The position numbers and the translations under genes are program-made. Below the pieces are notes generated by a model. That model saw only the letters and a program-made list of their open reading frames with translations. It ran no database searches and was not told where the DNA came from. Shown here in pieces: positions 1 through 8,014 of a stretch of DNA of 64,000 nt. Location: assembly GCA_019752635.1 (NCBI GenBank), contig JAIELX010000037.1, positions 1 to 64,000 on the forward strand, given 5' to 3'. Within the stretch, counting starts at the first letter, position 1; each line of letters starts with the position of its first letter. Source of the DNA: Candidatus Obscuribacterales bacterium (lineage in GTDB: Bacteria > Cyanobacteriota > Vampirovibrionia > Obscuribacterales > Obscuribacteraceae).

Positions 1-91
1 CGGAAAGCAGCTCATGCTACGATCCGGATATCTGCTGGTTCAGAACAATTTTCAACTGAGATTGGGACAATCCCAAAGTCGCAAAGTTTGG

Positions 92-131
92 CCGGAGCTG
101 TGCTTGCCATAATCGGCAAGCATAGCTCCGG
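92..131 (-). terminator. Hairpin after PIG-L gene
   Basis: Two 17-nt arms (92-108 and 115-131) pair with one G-T wobble around a 6-nt loop. It lies about 50 nt past the stop of the minus-strand deacetylase gene. No good T-run follows, so it may act as an RNA 3'-end stabiliser rather than a classic intrinsic terminator. Confidence 0.55.
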
Positions 132-179
132 GAGCCATTGTTGCAGGTGATCGGCAGGCGATCTAACTAGACACTCGTA

Positions 180-896
180 TTAGAACACGGGGCGCAAATC
201 GACACGGTGAAAGCACTCACCGTACGTCATCTGCTTCTGTTCTCCCACTTTTGAAGCGTGGTTGCGCAGCCAAGCGGCTACTGGGCCTGCCTTCGGGAAT
301 TGTGTCTTGTGGCATGCCACGGCATCGATCCGTGCGTCGATGTGGTCGGTGATGTCTTCGAAGTGATTCGGCGTGTTGCTGTCCCAGAGAAAGAGATCTT
401 TGACGGCGTGCGCCGAGAGTCCCTGCGCGCTAAGCTGATCGGGATAAAGCAGTCGCGCTCTGGCGTAGGGGTAAGCTGCGTCCATGGCAAGTTCGCCGAC
501 GACTCTGTGATCGCGGTGATTCACCTCGTTCCAATCAAGCAGCAGTGTTCGTGGATCATGAGTGAATAGGGCGTCGGGACGCCAGGTGCGGATTTGGCGG
601 ACGATTTGTCCTCGCAACGCGGAGCTGTATTCCACGCCGCCATCGGGTTGGCGGAGGAACTCAACACCAGATGCACCCAGAAGTTTCGCTGCTTCGCGCT
701 GTTCAGCTTCGCGTTGTGCGATCATTTGTTCCGCAGTTAAAGTGTTGCGCCTGCCGCCGCATTCACCGCTTGTTACCAGCAACAGACACACCTGTGCGCC
801 TTGTGTGGCGAACTTGGCAATGGTGCCACCACAGGACATTTCAACGTCGTCCGGGTGAGCAGCCACGACCAGAACTCTATTCGGAATTTCTAACAT
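180..896 (-). CDS. PIG-L family zinc-dependent deacetylase
   Basis: A 238-aa LmbE/PIG-L protein. These enzymes remove an N-acetyl group from GlcNAc-containing sugars or glycoconjugates using one metal ion. The signature HPDD (residues 14-17) sits at the end of the first beta strand, and NHRDH (126-130) supplies the second metal-binding histidine. Length is normal for the family. I start it at the ATG at 896 because AGAAGGGA lies just upstream; the open frame continues 48 codons further but that part has no family-like sequence. The substrate cannot be told: no mycothiol, bacillithiol or GPI gene is nearby. A 59-bp gap separates it from the gene upstream, so co-transcription is possible. Confidence 0.93.
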   Translation of the reverse strand: MLEIPNRVLVVAAHPDDVEMSCGGTIAKFATQGAQVCLLLVTSGECGGRRNTLTAEQMIAQREAEQREAAKLLGASGVEFLRQPDGGVEYSSALRGQIVRQIRTWRPDALFTHDPRTLLLDWNEVNHRDHRVVGELAMDAAYPYARARLLYPDQLSAQGLSAHAVKDLFLWDSNTPNHFEDITDHIDARIDAVACHKTQFPKAGPVAAWLRNHASKVGEQKQMTYGECFHRVDLRPVF

Positions 897-955
897 CAAT
901 AGTCCCTTCTGCGCCGGTCTGAATGTTTGAAATGAGACCGGCGGCTGTTTGACGG

Positions 956-1561
956 TTAGTCGTGCGTGAACTTCGTCGCGAGCATGTCGCGCGGATCGGG
1001 CTGGTCGATGCCTAGGTAGGTGCACCGAATATGGTTCCACAGCTTCAGCTTTTGCCAGTCCGGCGGGTTGGCGTAGTTCATGTCGTGCGTGAGCAGGGGG
1101 TTCGGCAGGTAGACCGTGAGCGTCTGCTCAGCCTCCGGCATCCTGCTGTTGAAGCATCGTAATGCCCAGAATGTCGGTTCACCTCTGGCGTTTAGTTTGC
1201 GGTAGAGCTCCACTCGAGACGGTCTGCGGATGGCCGCGACTTCAGGAGCGGTGGGCGAACAGTGATAGCCCTTGTTAAGACCGACACACAGATGCATGTG
1301 TCCGTAGTGCCCGAATTCGACCGTCAAGTAGCCGTCGAGGAAGCCGAGCTTCGTTGGTGCGCAAGGCGGTTCGAACTCCAGCACGCCTCCCTGGATGAGC
1401 AGTCCGTACTGAATCTCCTTCCACCAGTTGGTAAAGATGTCCGTAAAGAGCTTCTTGAGTGACTCTTCCGTGGTATCGAGTTGCCAGATTTCGAGCGTGC
1501 CGTTGCCAGGCTCGTTGACAGTGAGGTGCGGAGCCAGGTTTGCAGAGGCCGTTGTCGTCAT
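956..1561 (-). CDS. Conserved-looking hypothetical protein, 201 aa
   Basis: Not assigned to a family. The protein has no signal peptide or membrane segment. It is rich in aromatic residues and has a central His-rich stretch (GHYGHMHLCVG, residues about 84-94) that could bind metal, followed by a Cys in a KGYHC context. The C-terminal half reads like a compact globular domain ending in DPRDMLATKF. The ATG at 1561 follows a GGAG site. A perfect 10-bp inverted repeat lies immediately upstream. It is downstream of the B12-controlled pair on the same strand, but a 318-bp gap suggests its own promoter. It could belong to one of the uncharacterised DUF families of metal-handling bacteria; I cannot show this. 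Confidence 0.8.
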   Translation of the reverse strand: MTTTASANLAPHLTVNEPGNGTLEIWQLDTTEESLKKLFTDIFTNWWKEIQYGLLIQGGVLEFEPPCAPTKLGFLDGYLTVEFGHYGHMHLCVGLNKGYHCSPTAPEVAAIRRPSRVELYRKLNARGEPTFWALRCFNSRMPEAEQTLTVYLPNPLLTHDMNYANPPDWQKLKLWNHIRCTYLGIDQPDPRDMLATKFTHD

Positions 1562-1580
1562 GGTCTTTGCTCCGTGTCGA

Positions 1581-1614
1581 CTCAGATGTTGCTACTTCTT
1601 TGCGAACATCTGAG
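1581..1614. promoter_or_regulatory. Leader inverted repeat
   Basis: CTCAGATGTT and AACATCTGAG are perfect 10-bp arms around a 14-nt loop, ending 20 nt upstream of the start of the 201-aa gene. The position suits an operator or a leader hairpin. The rest of the 318-bp gap (1562-1879) shows only GC-rich GCGAG-type low-complexity sequence around 1770-1815. Confidence 0.5.
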
Positions 1615-1879
1615 ATTGTCGTGGCGGTAGCTATTTGCAGGTTCGAAGGGAAAGTTGGAGCTCGAGAAGTTGAGGGTGAAAGAGACGACTGAAATTACTG
1701 CATTGGTTAATGTGTCCACAATGAGAGTGCGAAATGATTGCGGAAGATTGCCTGCGCGAACCGCGCAAAGCAAGGCGAGGTAAGCGAAGCGAGGCGAGTG
1801 CGTCGGCGCTCGGCTGCAAGGATATGGTTGCGATGCCTTCGTATGTGGTATCGCTGGCTAAGATCGAGGAATAATGCGT

Positions 1880-2338
1880 TTAGTGATCCGCTATCGCAAA
1901 TCCCCTTTCGGCTGCCGCGCAAGTGCGCTTGTTGGCGATGTCGCGCAGTACTTCCGCCCAGCGTTCACTGACGCAATGCAGGTAAGTAGTCTTGTTTTGC
2001 TGGTGTTTGAGAGTCACCACCGGTGCGTTTTCGCATTGCCAGTGGCAGCCGGTGGACTCCACCGCACAGCCCAATCTTTCGCTTAACTCCTGAAGTGATG
2101 CTCCTGCAGGATTCAAGTAGGAGCTTCGAATGCATGGTTTGTCCGTGCATACGTAAAGCTTTCGTTCAGCATCGTGGTACTGCCGGAGCGCCTCGTTCAG
2201 GGCTCTTTGATAAGCTTCCTTGCAGATCGTAATGCCTTTGCTTTCCGCGTAGAATCCAAGCAAATCCGTAACATCACGTTCCTCAACGTTTCCGTTCTTG
2301 TGGATTACTAGTGATAGTGCCGAGCGAAAGACGTCCAT
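1880..2338 (-). CDS. Thioredoxin-like [2Fe-2S] ferredoxin-domain protein
   Basis: A 152-aa protein. The second half matches the thioredoxin-like 2Fe-2S ferredoxin fold: a strand followed by CTDKPC (Cys 64 and 69), then about 30 residues, then CHWQC (Cys 98 and 102) leading into a hydrophobic NAPVVTL strand. Cys 91 and Cys 122 are extra. The first 60 residues are an unassigned helical domain. In known proteins this fold occurs in hydrogenase/NuoE subunits and as a domain linked to cobalamin biosynthesis (CbiX/CbiW type). It starts 3 nt after the stop of the preceding gene, so both belong to one transcript under the cobalamin riboswitch at about 3.2 kb. That context supports a role in corrinoid or cobalt metabolism, as inference. 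Confidence 0.82.
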   Translation of the reverse strand: MDVFRSALSLVIHKNGNVEERDVTDLLGFYAESKGITICKEAYQRALNEALRQYHDAERKLYVCTDKPCIRSSYLNPAGASLQELSERLGCAVESTGCHWQCENAPVVTLKHQQNKTTYLHCVSERWAEVLRDIANKRTCAAAERGFAIADH

Positions 2339-2341
2339 TGA

Positions 2342-3145
2342 TTACGCTACCTTGAGAATGCCGCGTGTGAATGCGTAGCGAAGGGCCGCGTGGATATCCG
2401 TTTGCAGCTTCTGCTGAGCCTGACAGGACTGGTCGAGAGTCAGCCTTATGAGTTGATCTAGTTCGGCGCGAGTGGATTCAAAAACATCTTTTTTGACTGA
2501 ATTCAATTCGTCACTGGACAGGCGCGGTCGCTTCTTGATGGAGTTGCTTACCTGGTTTGCAACGCCGACACCAAGTGGCATACCGGGCTCAATGAAGAAA
2601 AGGCAGTTGCCGTTTAGCAAAGACATGTCGGCGTAGCTTGGATCGGTTTCGGTCATTAGTTTGCGTACTGCAGAAATCTCGTTGGTATCGGCAAACATCA
2701 TGTCGGCGCTTTGTTTGCCGGTAGCAAACGTGTAGTAGTTGGAGAAGTAGCAGGTCGCATAAATCTCTTCGTCGCTTTCGATAACCGGGTAGATGTTTGA
2801 TCGGAGGCGGGGATCGCCGGGGCGATAGGCAATACCCTGCAGTGTCCACGTCGCGGTGTCGGACCATACCGAGCTGATTTCGTCCGCCAGTTTGATAGCG
2901 TTGTCGGGCAGTTCGAGCCCCAGCATCATTGCGTCTTGTTCGGCATGGTGCGCTGCTTTTATAACAATGCTGCGTGCAGCCATTCGATAGATGAGCACTG
3001 CTTGCGGTGTGCCATGGCGCGCTAGATCAGTGAACGATTCTTCGTGAATGTATATTCGTCGTCCGACAGGATCGCTTGCTTTTCTTTTGTCCGGCGGGCT
3101 TTCGCAGCCACCTGACGGATTGATTCCGCACGATAAAGTTTGCAT
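2342..3145 (-). CDS. Unknown protein, first gene after a cobalamin riboswitch
   Basis: A 267-aa soluble protein with no signal peptide or membrane helix that I do not recognise. Its N-terminus carries two Cys in a CGINPSGGC arrangement (residues 6-14). The rest reads as a mixed alpha/beta domain followed by a helical C-terminal third rich in Asp, Gln and Leu. The ATG at 3145 sits directly behind the T-run of the riboswitch terminator, so transcription into the gene should depend on cobalamin. No clear Shine-Dalgarno site is visible except the GGGAG inside the terminator stem, 13 nt away, so a later start (for example Met 54) is possible. It is co-transcribed with the 2Fe-2S protein. Possible roles: corrinoid biosynthesis, cobalt handling or a B12-independent bypass enzyme; none is shown by sequence. 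Confidence 0.78.
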   Translation of the reverse strand: MQTLSCGINPSGGCESPPDKRKASDPVGRRIYIHEESFTDLARHGTPQAVLIYRMAARSIVIKAAHHAEQDAMMLGLELPDNAIKLADEISSVWSDTATWTLQGIAYRPGDPRLRSNIYPVIESDEEIYATCYFSNYYTFATGKQSADMMFADTNEISAVRKLMTETDPSYADMSLLNGNCLFFIEPGMPLGVGVANQVSNSIKKRPRLSSDELNSVKKDVFESTRAELDQLIRLTLDQSCQAQQKLQTDIHAALRYAFTRGILKVA

Positions 3146-3151
3146 GAAAAC

Positions 3152-3340
3152 AAAAAACTCCCGGACTAAAGCCAGGAGAAATGCATGGCAGGCTGAACCG
3201 CACGTCCAGACAAGCTAGTGCACCTCTCTTTGCCTCGAAGAGGATGAATATTTCATTCAGGGTGGGCATTCTGACTTGAGCGGGAGCTCTTACAGTTGCG
3301 GGACAGCGGTGGATTTGCACCACACTTCCCCCACGTTCTG
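3152..3340 (-). promoter_or_regulatory. Cobalamin riboswitch with intrinsic terminator
   Basis: Read on the minus strand, the leader carries the hallmark cobalamin aptamer elements in order: GGGGGAAG, GGTGCAAATCCACC (3321-3308), CCCGCAACTGTAAG (3302-3289, the B12-box region) and GTCAGAATGCCCACCC (3275-3260). About 80 nt later a hairpin with 7-nt arms (3158-3164 / 3172-3178) is followed by TTTTTTG, directly before the start codon at 3145. This is the layout of a ligand-induced transcription-termination riboswitch: cobalamin binding should switch the downstream pair off. Assignment rests on visual match to the Rfam cobalamin consensus, not on a covariance search. Confidence 0.88.
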
Positions 3341-3722
3341 AACGACCAATATCAGCAGTGGAATCAATTGGCTCTTGCAGTCTACAGCCCCTTGGCGAGA
3401 CTTCGGGGGGGGGAGGCTTGCAAGTGTGCAAAATCTTTTCAAAATTCCGGGTGCACTGTGCGCTGTTGAAATCACTGCGATCAAACAACTTCTGATTTAC
3501 GCTAGAAACGCTGGTGCATTCCGCAAACAAAGAGATTCTGCACTCAGTTCTTATGATTTCAGCGATAAATGAGGGTTTGTGCGTCCCGTATGCGCTCGGC
3601 CTTGGTGAGGATGCTAAGTTGGAGTAATCAACTCATAACAACTAGACACGCGACTTAAGAACCCAAGAATAAATTCTCCTCACTGTCCGAACAAGCATCC
3701 TTAATCCGTGAAGGGATCTGCG
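3341..3722. other. Intergenic region upstream of the riboswitch
   Basis: No convincing gene. It holds a run of nine G (3405-3413) and an AT-richer part between 3420 and 3660 where the promoter of the riboswitch transcript should lie; I cannot pick a -35/-10 pair with confidence. Confidence 0.4.
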
Positions 3723-3938
3723 ATGGTGTCTTTCTTCTTTCTGGTGAAGCAGGCGATCTGGTTGTTCGTACTGGTCCAAGTATCTCGCCACTGTTTGGCG
3801 AAGGGGCGGGACAAGCGCGTGCCGGAATTGAAGCGATGTGGGTACGGCCTCGGTGTACTTAGCGCCATCGCCAGTGCGGCGATGGCTGTCCTCATGCTCT
3901 GGACGCTCTTTCTCGGTGTGTCCTGTTTGAAGACGTGA
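3723..3938 (+). CDS. Small two-helix membrane protein
   Basis: A 71-aa ORF with two hydrophobic stretches (about residues 3-19 and 44-66) separated by a basic loop, the look of a small inner-membrane protein. The ATG at 3723 is preceded by GAAGGGA at good spacing. Its TGA overlaps a GTG (GTGA, 3935-3938) opening the next frame, which suggests coupling. No family recognised; support comes from the start site, hydrophobicity pattern and context only. Confidence 0.5.
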   Translation: MVSFFFLVKQAIWLFVLVQVSRHCLAKGRDKRVPELKRCGYGLGVLSAIASAAMAVLMLWTLFLGVSCLKT

Positions 3939-4423
3939 CACTAACCTTTCGAGGTGCAATATGCATTGTGCGGAAGTATCAGATCCAGTTTCAGAAGCCG
4001 ACCGCTGGTCAGCGCTACCTTCAGGTCCCTGAGGGCAGCGAGTTTCTCCATCTCTTCAATCACTGCGGCAGCATCCAGGCTGTAACGAAACGCCCGGTGC
4101 GGACGTGTCAATGTGCCGTGCGGATGGAAATTCCTATGGAGCCGCCGCGACAGTTGAATAAGGTGCATCCGATCCCTCCGTTGTGGCAAAGGGAGCGCTT
4201 TGAGGTGCGCTCGGGGCGCAATACAATCTGCGCACCGGCCAACTGGGTTGTCACCGAGCTCACGTCCGGCGCAATTCATCTGTGCGGTCCGATTCGGTCG
4301 CGTCTGGTGCCGCGGCTCGTGCCGCGTTGCTTCTACGTGTTCGCCTGCAACCAGAGCGCTCCTGCCGACGTGGTGGATCGGCTCAGTTATGTGGGCGCGG
4401 CCGCGAGCTACAGCAGTAGCTAA
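3935..4423 (+). CDS. Possible small hypothetical protein
   Basis: A 162-codon frame whose GTG start overlaps the TGA of the preceding small membrane protein. A second possible start is the GTG at 3968, giving MRKYQIQF followed by QVPEGSEFLHL, a sequence style seen in small beta-rich phage and bacterial proteins. The middle is arginine-rich and odd, so a decayed or frameshifted gene is possible. A 208-codon frame lies on the opposite strand (3941-4567); I prefer the plus frame because its amino acid composition is more natural at both ends. Low confidence. Confidence 0.33.
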   Translation: MTLTFRGAICIVRKYQIQFQKPTAGQRYLQVPEGSEFLHLFNHCGSIQAVTKRPVRTCQCAVRMEIPMEPPRQLNKVHPIPPLWQRERFEVRSGRNTICAPANWVVTELTSGAIHLCGPIRSRLVPRLVPRCFYVFACNQSAPADVVDRLSYVGAAASYSSS

Positions 4424-4634
4424 CGTTCGTGGGAGGGCCGTGTTGAGTTTTTCGAGCTGATCGATGCGGCGCAACTGAGTTGCGCATGCAATTGCTTCGC
4501 CCCCTGTCTGTGCGCTTCCACGGGTATAACAAGCAAGTCTCTCGATCAAGGTGCATCGGCACCGCATTGCGCTACATGCACTTGCAGAGAGCAGAGAATC
4601 GCGAACCGACTGCCATCCCTGTTCGTGAAGATTA

Positions 4635-4664
4635 GAGGAGACTGCCCGGCCGGGTAGTCTCCTC
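4635..4664. terminator. Palindromic hairpin
   Basis: GAGGAGACTGCCCGG and CCGGGTAGTCTCCTC abut with one wobble, a near-perfect 15-bp palindrome. It could end transcripts of the plus-strand pair at 3.7-4.4 kb. The stretch 4424-4853 otherwise holds no gene. Confidence 0.5.
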
Positions 4665-4810
4665 GGTCTGCTATCCGGGAGGGATTGTCCAATTTAGAGG
4701 TTTCGATCGCCGTGGTTCTGAACCCTCAAGTTCTCTTGGCTTTTGGCTTTGGCGTAAAACTACTATATGAAATCGGACGAAGAAAGATAGTGGAAGCGGT
4801 TCAAAGCGTA

Positions 4811-4843
4811 GAAGCCGGAATCGCTGTGTGCAATTCCGGCTTC
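4811..4843 (-). terminator. Hairpin downstream of pepA
   Basis: GAAGCCGGAAT / ATTCCGGCTTC (11 bp, 11-nt loop) lies 10 nt past the pepA stop codon on the minus strand. There is no long T-run. Just beyond it (4776-4800) is a GACGAAGAAAGATAGTGGAAGCG block also seen, in similar form, beyond the gene ending at 35265. Confidence 0.6.
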
Positions 4844-4853
4844 CCGCCCGTGG

Positions 4854-6389
4854 TTAGTAGCTCATCAAGAGACGAGCCAGCGTTCGTACGCCGACTCCGG
4901 TGCCGCCTTGCGGATCAACACCGTGAGCGTAGCGTCGGAACGAAGTGCTCGCGATGTCCACGTGCACCCACGGCACCCCCTTCTCAACGAACTCGCAGAG
5001 GAACCAGGCCGCGATGATCGCCCCCGGTCCTTCGCCGTCGTTGGTCAGGTCCGCCATCTCGGACTTGTTGCCGTGGCGGTATTCCTCCGGCAGGGGCAGC
5101 TCGTGCATGGCTTCGCCAGCCTGCGTCGCGCTCTTCAAGAACCTGGAGACCAGGCGCTTGTTGTTAGCGAACACGCCCGAAACCAGCCCGCCTAGCGCCT
5201 CGTCGACCGAGCCGGTCAACGTGGCCAAGTCCACGATTTCAGTGGCTTTGCTGACGTGCTGCACATAGTGCAATGCGTCGGCAAGTGTCAACCGTCCTTC
5301 GGCATCGGTGTGCCCGACTTCGACGGTCAGACCGCTCATCGTGGTGAGCACGTCGCCCGGGCGCATCGACTTGGCGTCGACGAGGTTTTCGCAAGCGGCC
5401 ACAACCGCGCGCACGGAGACCTTGGGCTTGATCAGCGGGAGCAACGACATGACGGCGATCACGGCGGCTGCACCGCCCATGTCGTCCTTCATGTCGCGCA
5501 TGTTGTCACCGTCCTTGATACCAAGCCCGCCCGAGTCGAACGTGATGCCCTTGCCGACCAGACCGACCACCGTTTCGGTGGGACCGGTCGGCGGGTCGTA
5601 GCGCATGTCGATGAACGCCGGGGCGTTCTTCGAACCTGCGTCTACGGCGAGGATGCCTCCCATGCCGAGCTTCTTCATCCGGGCTTTACCAATCACCTTG
5701 CAGGTGACCGCGCCCTTCGACGCGCGTGCGATGCTGCGAGCGACGCGCGCCATCTTCGCCGGCGTGAATGTGTTGGAAGGCTCGTTGACCCAGTCGCGGG
5801 CGTTGTTGGTCGCTGTGGCGAACTTGCGACCGGTGGTCATGCCGCGCTTGGCCGCTGCGGACGTGTCTTCAGCGCCGACCAGCGTCAGTGCCGCCAAGTG
5901 GGTCTGCTCCGCCTCGCCCGGCCAGGCGCGCGTCTTCTGGTGGTTCGGTTCGTAGTCCGCCAGCAAGGCGTACTCGGCCGCGATATGTGCGCACTGCTCC
6001 ACGGTGATGCGCGGCAAATCCGCTTCGATCAACGGGAACACCACGCGCTCGGCACCAGCGTTGCGAGCGCTCGTGAAGGCGTCCGCCAGCACCTTGCGCA
6101 GGACGTCGGGGGTTAGTTTTGAGCGCGAGCCGCAGCCGACCAGAACCACGTGGTTCAGGCCCTTGACCGTGAGGTCGCTGTCAATGACCCGAACGCCGAA
6201 GCTGTTCGCGTCGAACTCTTCCAGCTTGATGCGACGAGACAGAAGTCCGTTCGTCGCTTCATCAGCTACAAGGTTGTGGCCCGCAAGCGACTCGCCGGCG
6301 AAAACCATAAGAATCAGATCCGCGCGATTCTTGCCGTTGCGGGCAAGAGCCGCCGTCACATTTTCGGATGTGAGTCGGACAGTGGTCAT
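4854..6389 (-). CDS. pepA: Leucyl aminopeptidase (M17 family)
   Basis: A 511-aa cytosolic aminopeptidase that releases N-terminal residues from peptides using two metal ions. The N-terminal macro-like domain (1 to about 170) is followed by the M17 catalytic domain: VGKGITFDSGG (residues 278-288, metal/catalytic Lys 280 and Asp 285), DDMGGAAAV (302-310) and TDAEGRL (361-367) with Asp 362, Glu 364 and catalytic Arg 366. The usual Asn before TDAEGR is His here. The ATG at 6389 follows GGGGGAG. Codon use is strongly biased and GC-rich, which also gives long false ORFs on the opposite strand. The next gene upstream is a secreted protease on the same strand with a 141-bp gap. Confidence 0.97.
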   Translation of the reverse strand: MTTVRLTSENVTAALARNGKNRADLILMVFAGESLAGHNLVADEATNGLLSRRIKLEEFDANSFGVRVIDSDLTVKGLNHVVLVGCGSRSKLTPDVLRKVLADAFTSARNAGAERVVFPLIEADLPRITVEQCAHIAAEYALLADYEPNHQKTRAWPGEAEQTHLAALTLVGAEDTSAAAKRGMTTGRKFATATNNARDWVNEPSNTFTPAKMARVARSIARASKGAVTCKVIGKARMKKLGMGGILAVDAGSKNAPAFIDMRYDPPTGPTETVVGLVGKGITFDSGGLGIKDGDNMRDMKDDMGGAAAVIAVMSLLPLIKPKVSVRAVVAACENLVDAKSMRPGDVLTTMSGLTVEVGHTDAEGRLTLADALHYVQHVSKATEIVDLATLTGSVDEALGGLVSGVFANNKRLVSRFLKSATQAGEAMHELPLPEEYRHGNKSEMADLTNDGEGPGAIIAAWFLCEFVEKGVPWVHVDIASTSFRRYAHGVDPQGGTGVGVRTLARLLMSY

Positions 6390-6530
6390 GATAGTTACTC
6401 CCCCGCGTTGGCGGGTTAATAGCAAGGTTAATCAGGCACCGAATGCGGTGCGGGGTCAAGCTCGGAGAGAAGTTGGACGGGTACGAAGTCGGCGCCAACC
6501 GTTTTCACGGGTGGCGCACGACCGGGTGAA

Positions 6531-7556
6531 CTACTTGAGTTTTTCGTCGATGACTTTGAGGGCCTCGGCGACTTGGCTGTCACCGCTTGTACTCCGGCGG
6601 ACGACTCGGTCCGGAGTGATGCCCTTGCGGTGGATGCTTGACCCGCCCGGCAAGAAGTATTCGGCGAACGTTACACGAACAGCGCCGCCGTTGGGCAGCG
6701 CCGGGGCGATCTGTGCGATGCCCTTTCCGAAAGTCTTGACGCCGACAACCGTTGCACGACCGGAGTCTTGCAATGCACCGGTCAACATTTCCGATGCCGA
6801 TGCCGAGTCAGCGTCCACCAGAATCACAACCGGTTTGTTGCCTGTCAAATTCGGGCGACGATCATACTTCGTGACAGTGCCGTTCGCAATGTTTTCCAGG
6901 TGTGCCTTCTCGACCACGTACTCCTCCTTGTACGGAGCGCCCTTGTAGTGGCCTTTGAGCGTGGTGAACGTACCCTGGTCAACAAACAGCGAGAACACCT
7001 CGAATGCCTGCATCACATATCCACCGCCGTTACCGCGCAGGTCGATGATGTAGGACTTTGCATTCGGCATCGCTTTCAGCGCTGCCTCGACTTCCGCTGC
7101 GGTATTCTCCGAGGAGAAGGTGCGGATCTGGATGTAGCCGATATTCCCCGCCAGCAACTTGTACGTCACTACATTCTTCGCTGCAGCACGGTTCTTGTCG
7201 TTCTGAACCATATTGGCGGACTTGTAGTACGTGTAGTCTTCCTTAAGCGTGTCCAGCATCTGATTGATGGCGCGGACTGCATCGTCCTCGGTCATCAACT
7301 TACCGGCGAACTTGTGTTCCCACTTGTCCCAGTCCTTGAGCCGATCGCGATGGAGAAAGTTATCCTGGATAGCCTGCCACGCATCGTGATAGAGCTTCTC
7401 GGGATCGGCCTGTTGAGCCGATGCGACGGAAGCTGTGAGGACGGGAGTCGTAGCCGCCGGCTGAGCGAAAGTAACGCTGCCTTGGCCGAAAGGGGCCAGC
7501 GCAGCAATCAGAAAAGCTACCGCCATGAAGGCGATACTGCGCAGGTTAGTTTTCAT
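6531..7556 (-). CDS. S41 family peptidase without PDZ domain
   Basis: A 341-aa C-terminal-processing-type serine protease, probably exported: residues 1-31 form a signal peptide (basic start, hydrophobic 8-22, cleavage near FAQ). The tail-specific protease core is present: IDLRGNGGGY (171-180), the Ser motif DADSASASE (248-256) and the Lys in KTFGKG (274-279), which form the Ser-Lys dyad. Family members such as CtpA place a PDZ domain of about 90 residues between the N-terminal helices and the GNIGYIQI strand; here only about 25 residues (113-137) fill that space. The ATG at 7556 has GGGGGT upstream. Substrate recognition must therefore differ from PDZ-regulated relatives. Confidence 0.93.
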   Translation of the reverse strand: MKTNLRSIAFMAVAFLIAALAPFGQGSVTFAQPAATTPVLTASVASAQQADPEKLYHDAWQAIQDNFLHRDRLKDWDKWEHKFAGKLMTEDDAVRAINQMLDTLKEDYTYYKSANMVQNDKNRAAAKNVVTYKLLAGNIGYIQIRTFSSENTAAEVEAALKAMPNAKSYIIDLRGNGGGYVMQAFEVFSLFVDQGTFTTLKGHYKGAPYKEEYVVEKAHLENIANGTVTKYDRRPNLTGNKPVVILVDADSASASEMLTGALQDSGRATVVGVKTFGKGIAQIAPALPNGGAVRVTFAEYFLPGGSSIHRKGITPDRVVRRSTSGDSQVAEALKVIDEKLK

Positions 7557-8014
7557 TTTATACCCCCGGGTAGACACAAACCCTGCAGTCCGGAATTCCG
7601 GCTACAGATGCTGGTCACGTGAAAAGCACAGCTACACGCTGAGACAGAACGACTGCTTTAAAGGGCAGTGTTGCTGGTGCTTGGGAAATGAGTGAAATTC
7701 AGTACGAGTCGGTTAACCAACCGAAAGAGAGTCAAAACAGAGTTCTCCAGAACCCTAAAAGAAAGATGATCAGTCTCACAAGCGTGGGCGGATGATGCGT
7801 AGTTTACCCATTGCCGTCCGGGTCCAGCGGGGGTAAGGGTTTGCACTGATGACCGCCTGGCGGTAGCCTTTTTGTTTCGCCTTGTGAAGTTAGCGCGAAG
7901 ACGCTTGCAGTATGAAAGAGGGGCAAAGCCTGGCTGTCAAGAAGCTCGTCTGGTGAGGGTTTGGGGAACAGTTGGCGCAGTTGGCCCAGCTTTGTGCTGC
8001 CATGTTAGATGCGT
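7557..8014. other. Intergenic region
   Basis: No supported gene in 458 bp. A CCGCCTGGCGG palindrome followed on the plus strand by TTTTTG lies at 7851-7875. GGGGGTAAGGGTTTGC at 7829-7844 recurs with one change at 12320-12335. Confidence 0.4.

Noticed and set aside
3941-4567. 208-codon minus-strand ORF
   Set aside because: Arg/His-rich, no start site; the plus frame gives a more natural protein, though itself uncertain.
5256-6116. 286-codon plus-strand ORF inside pepA
   Set aside because: Antisense shadow produced by codon bias in pepA.
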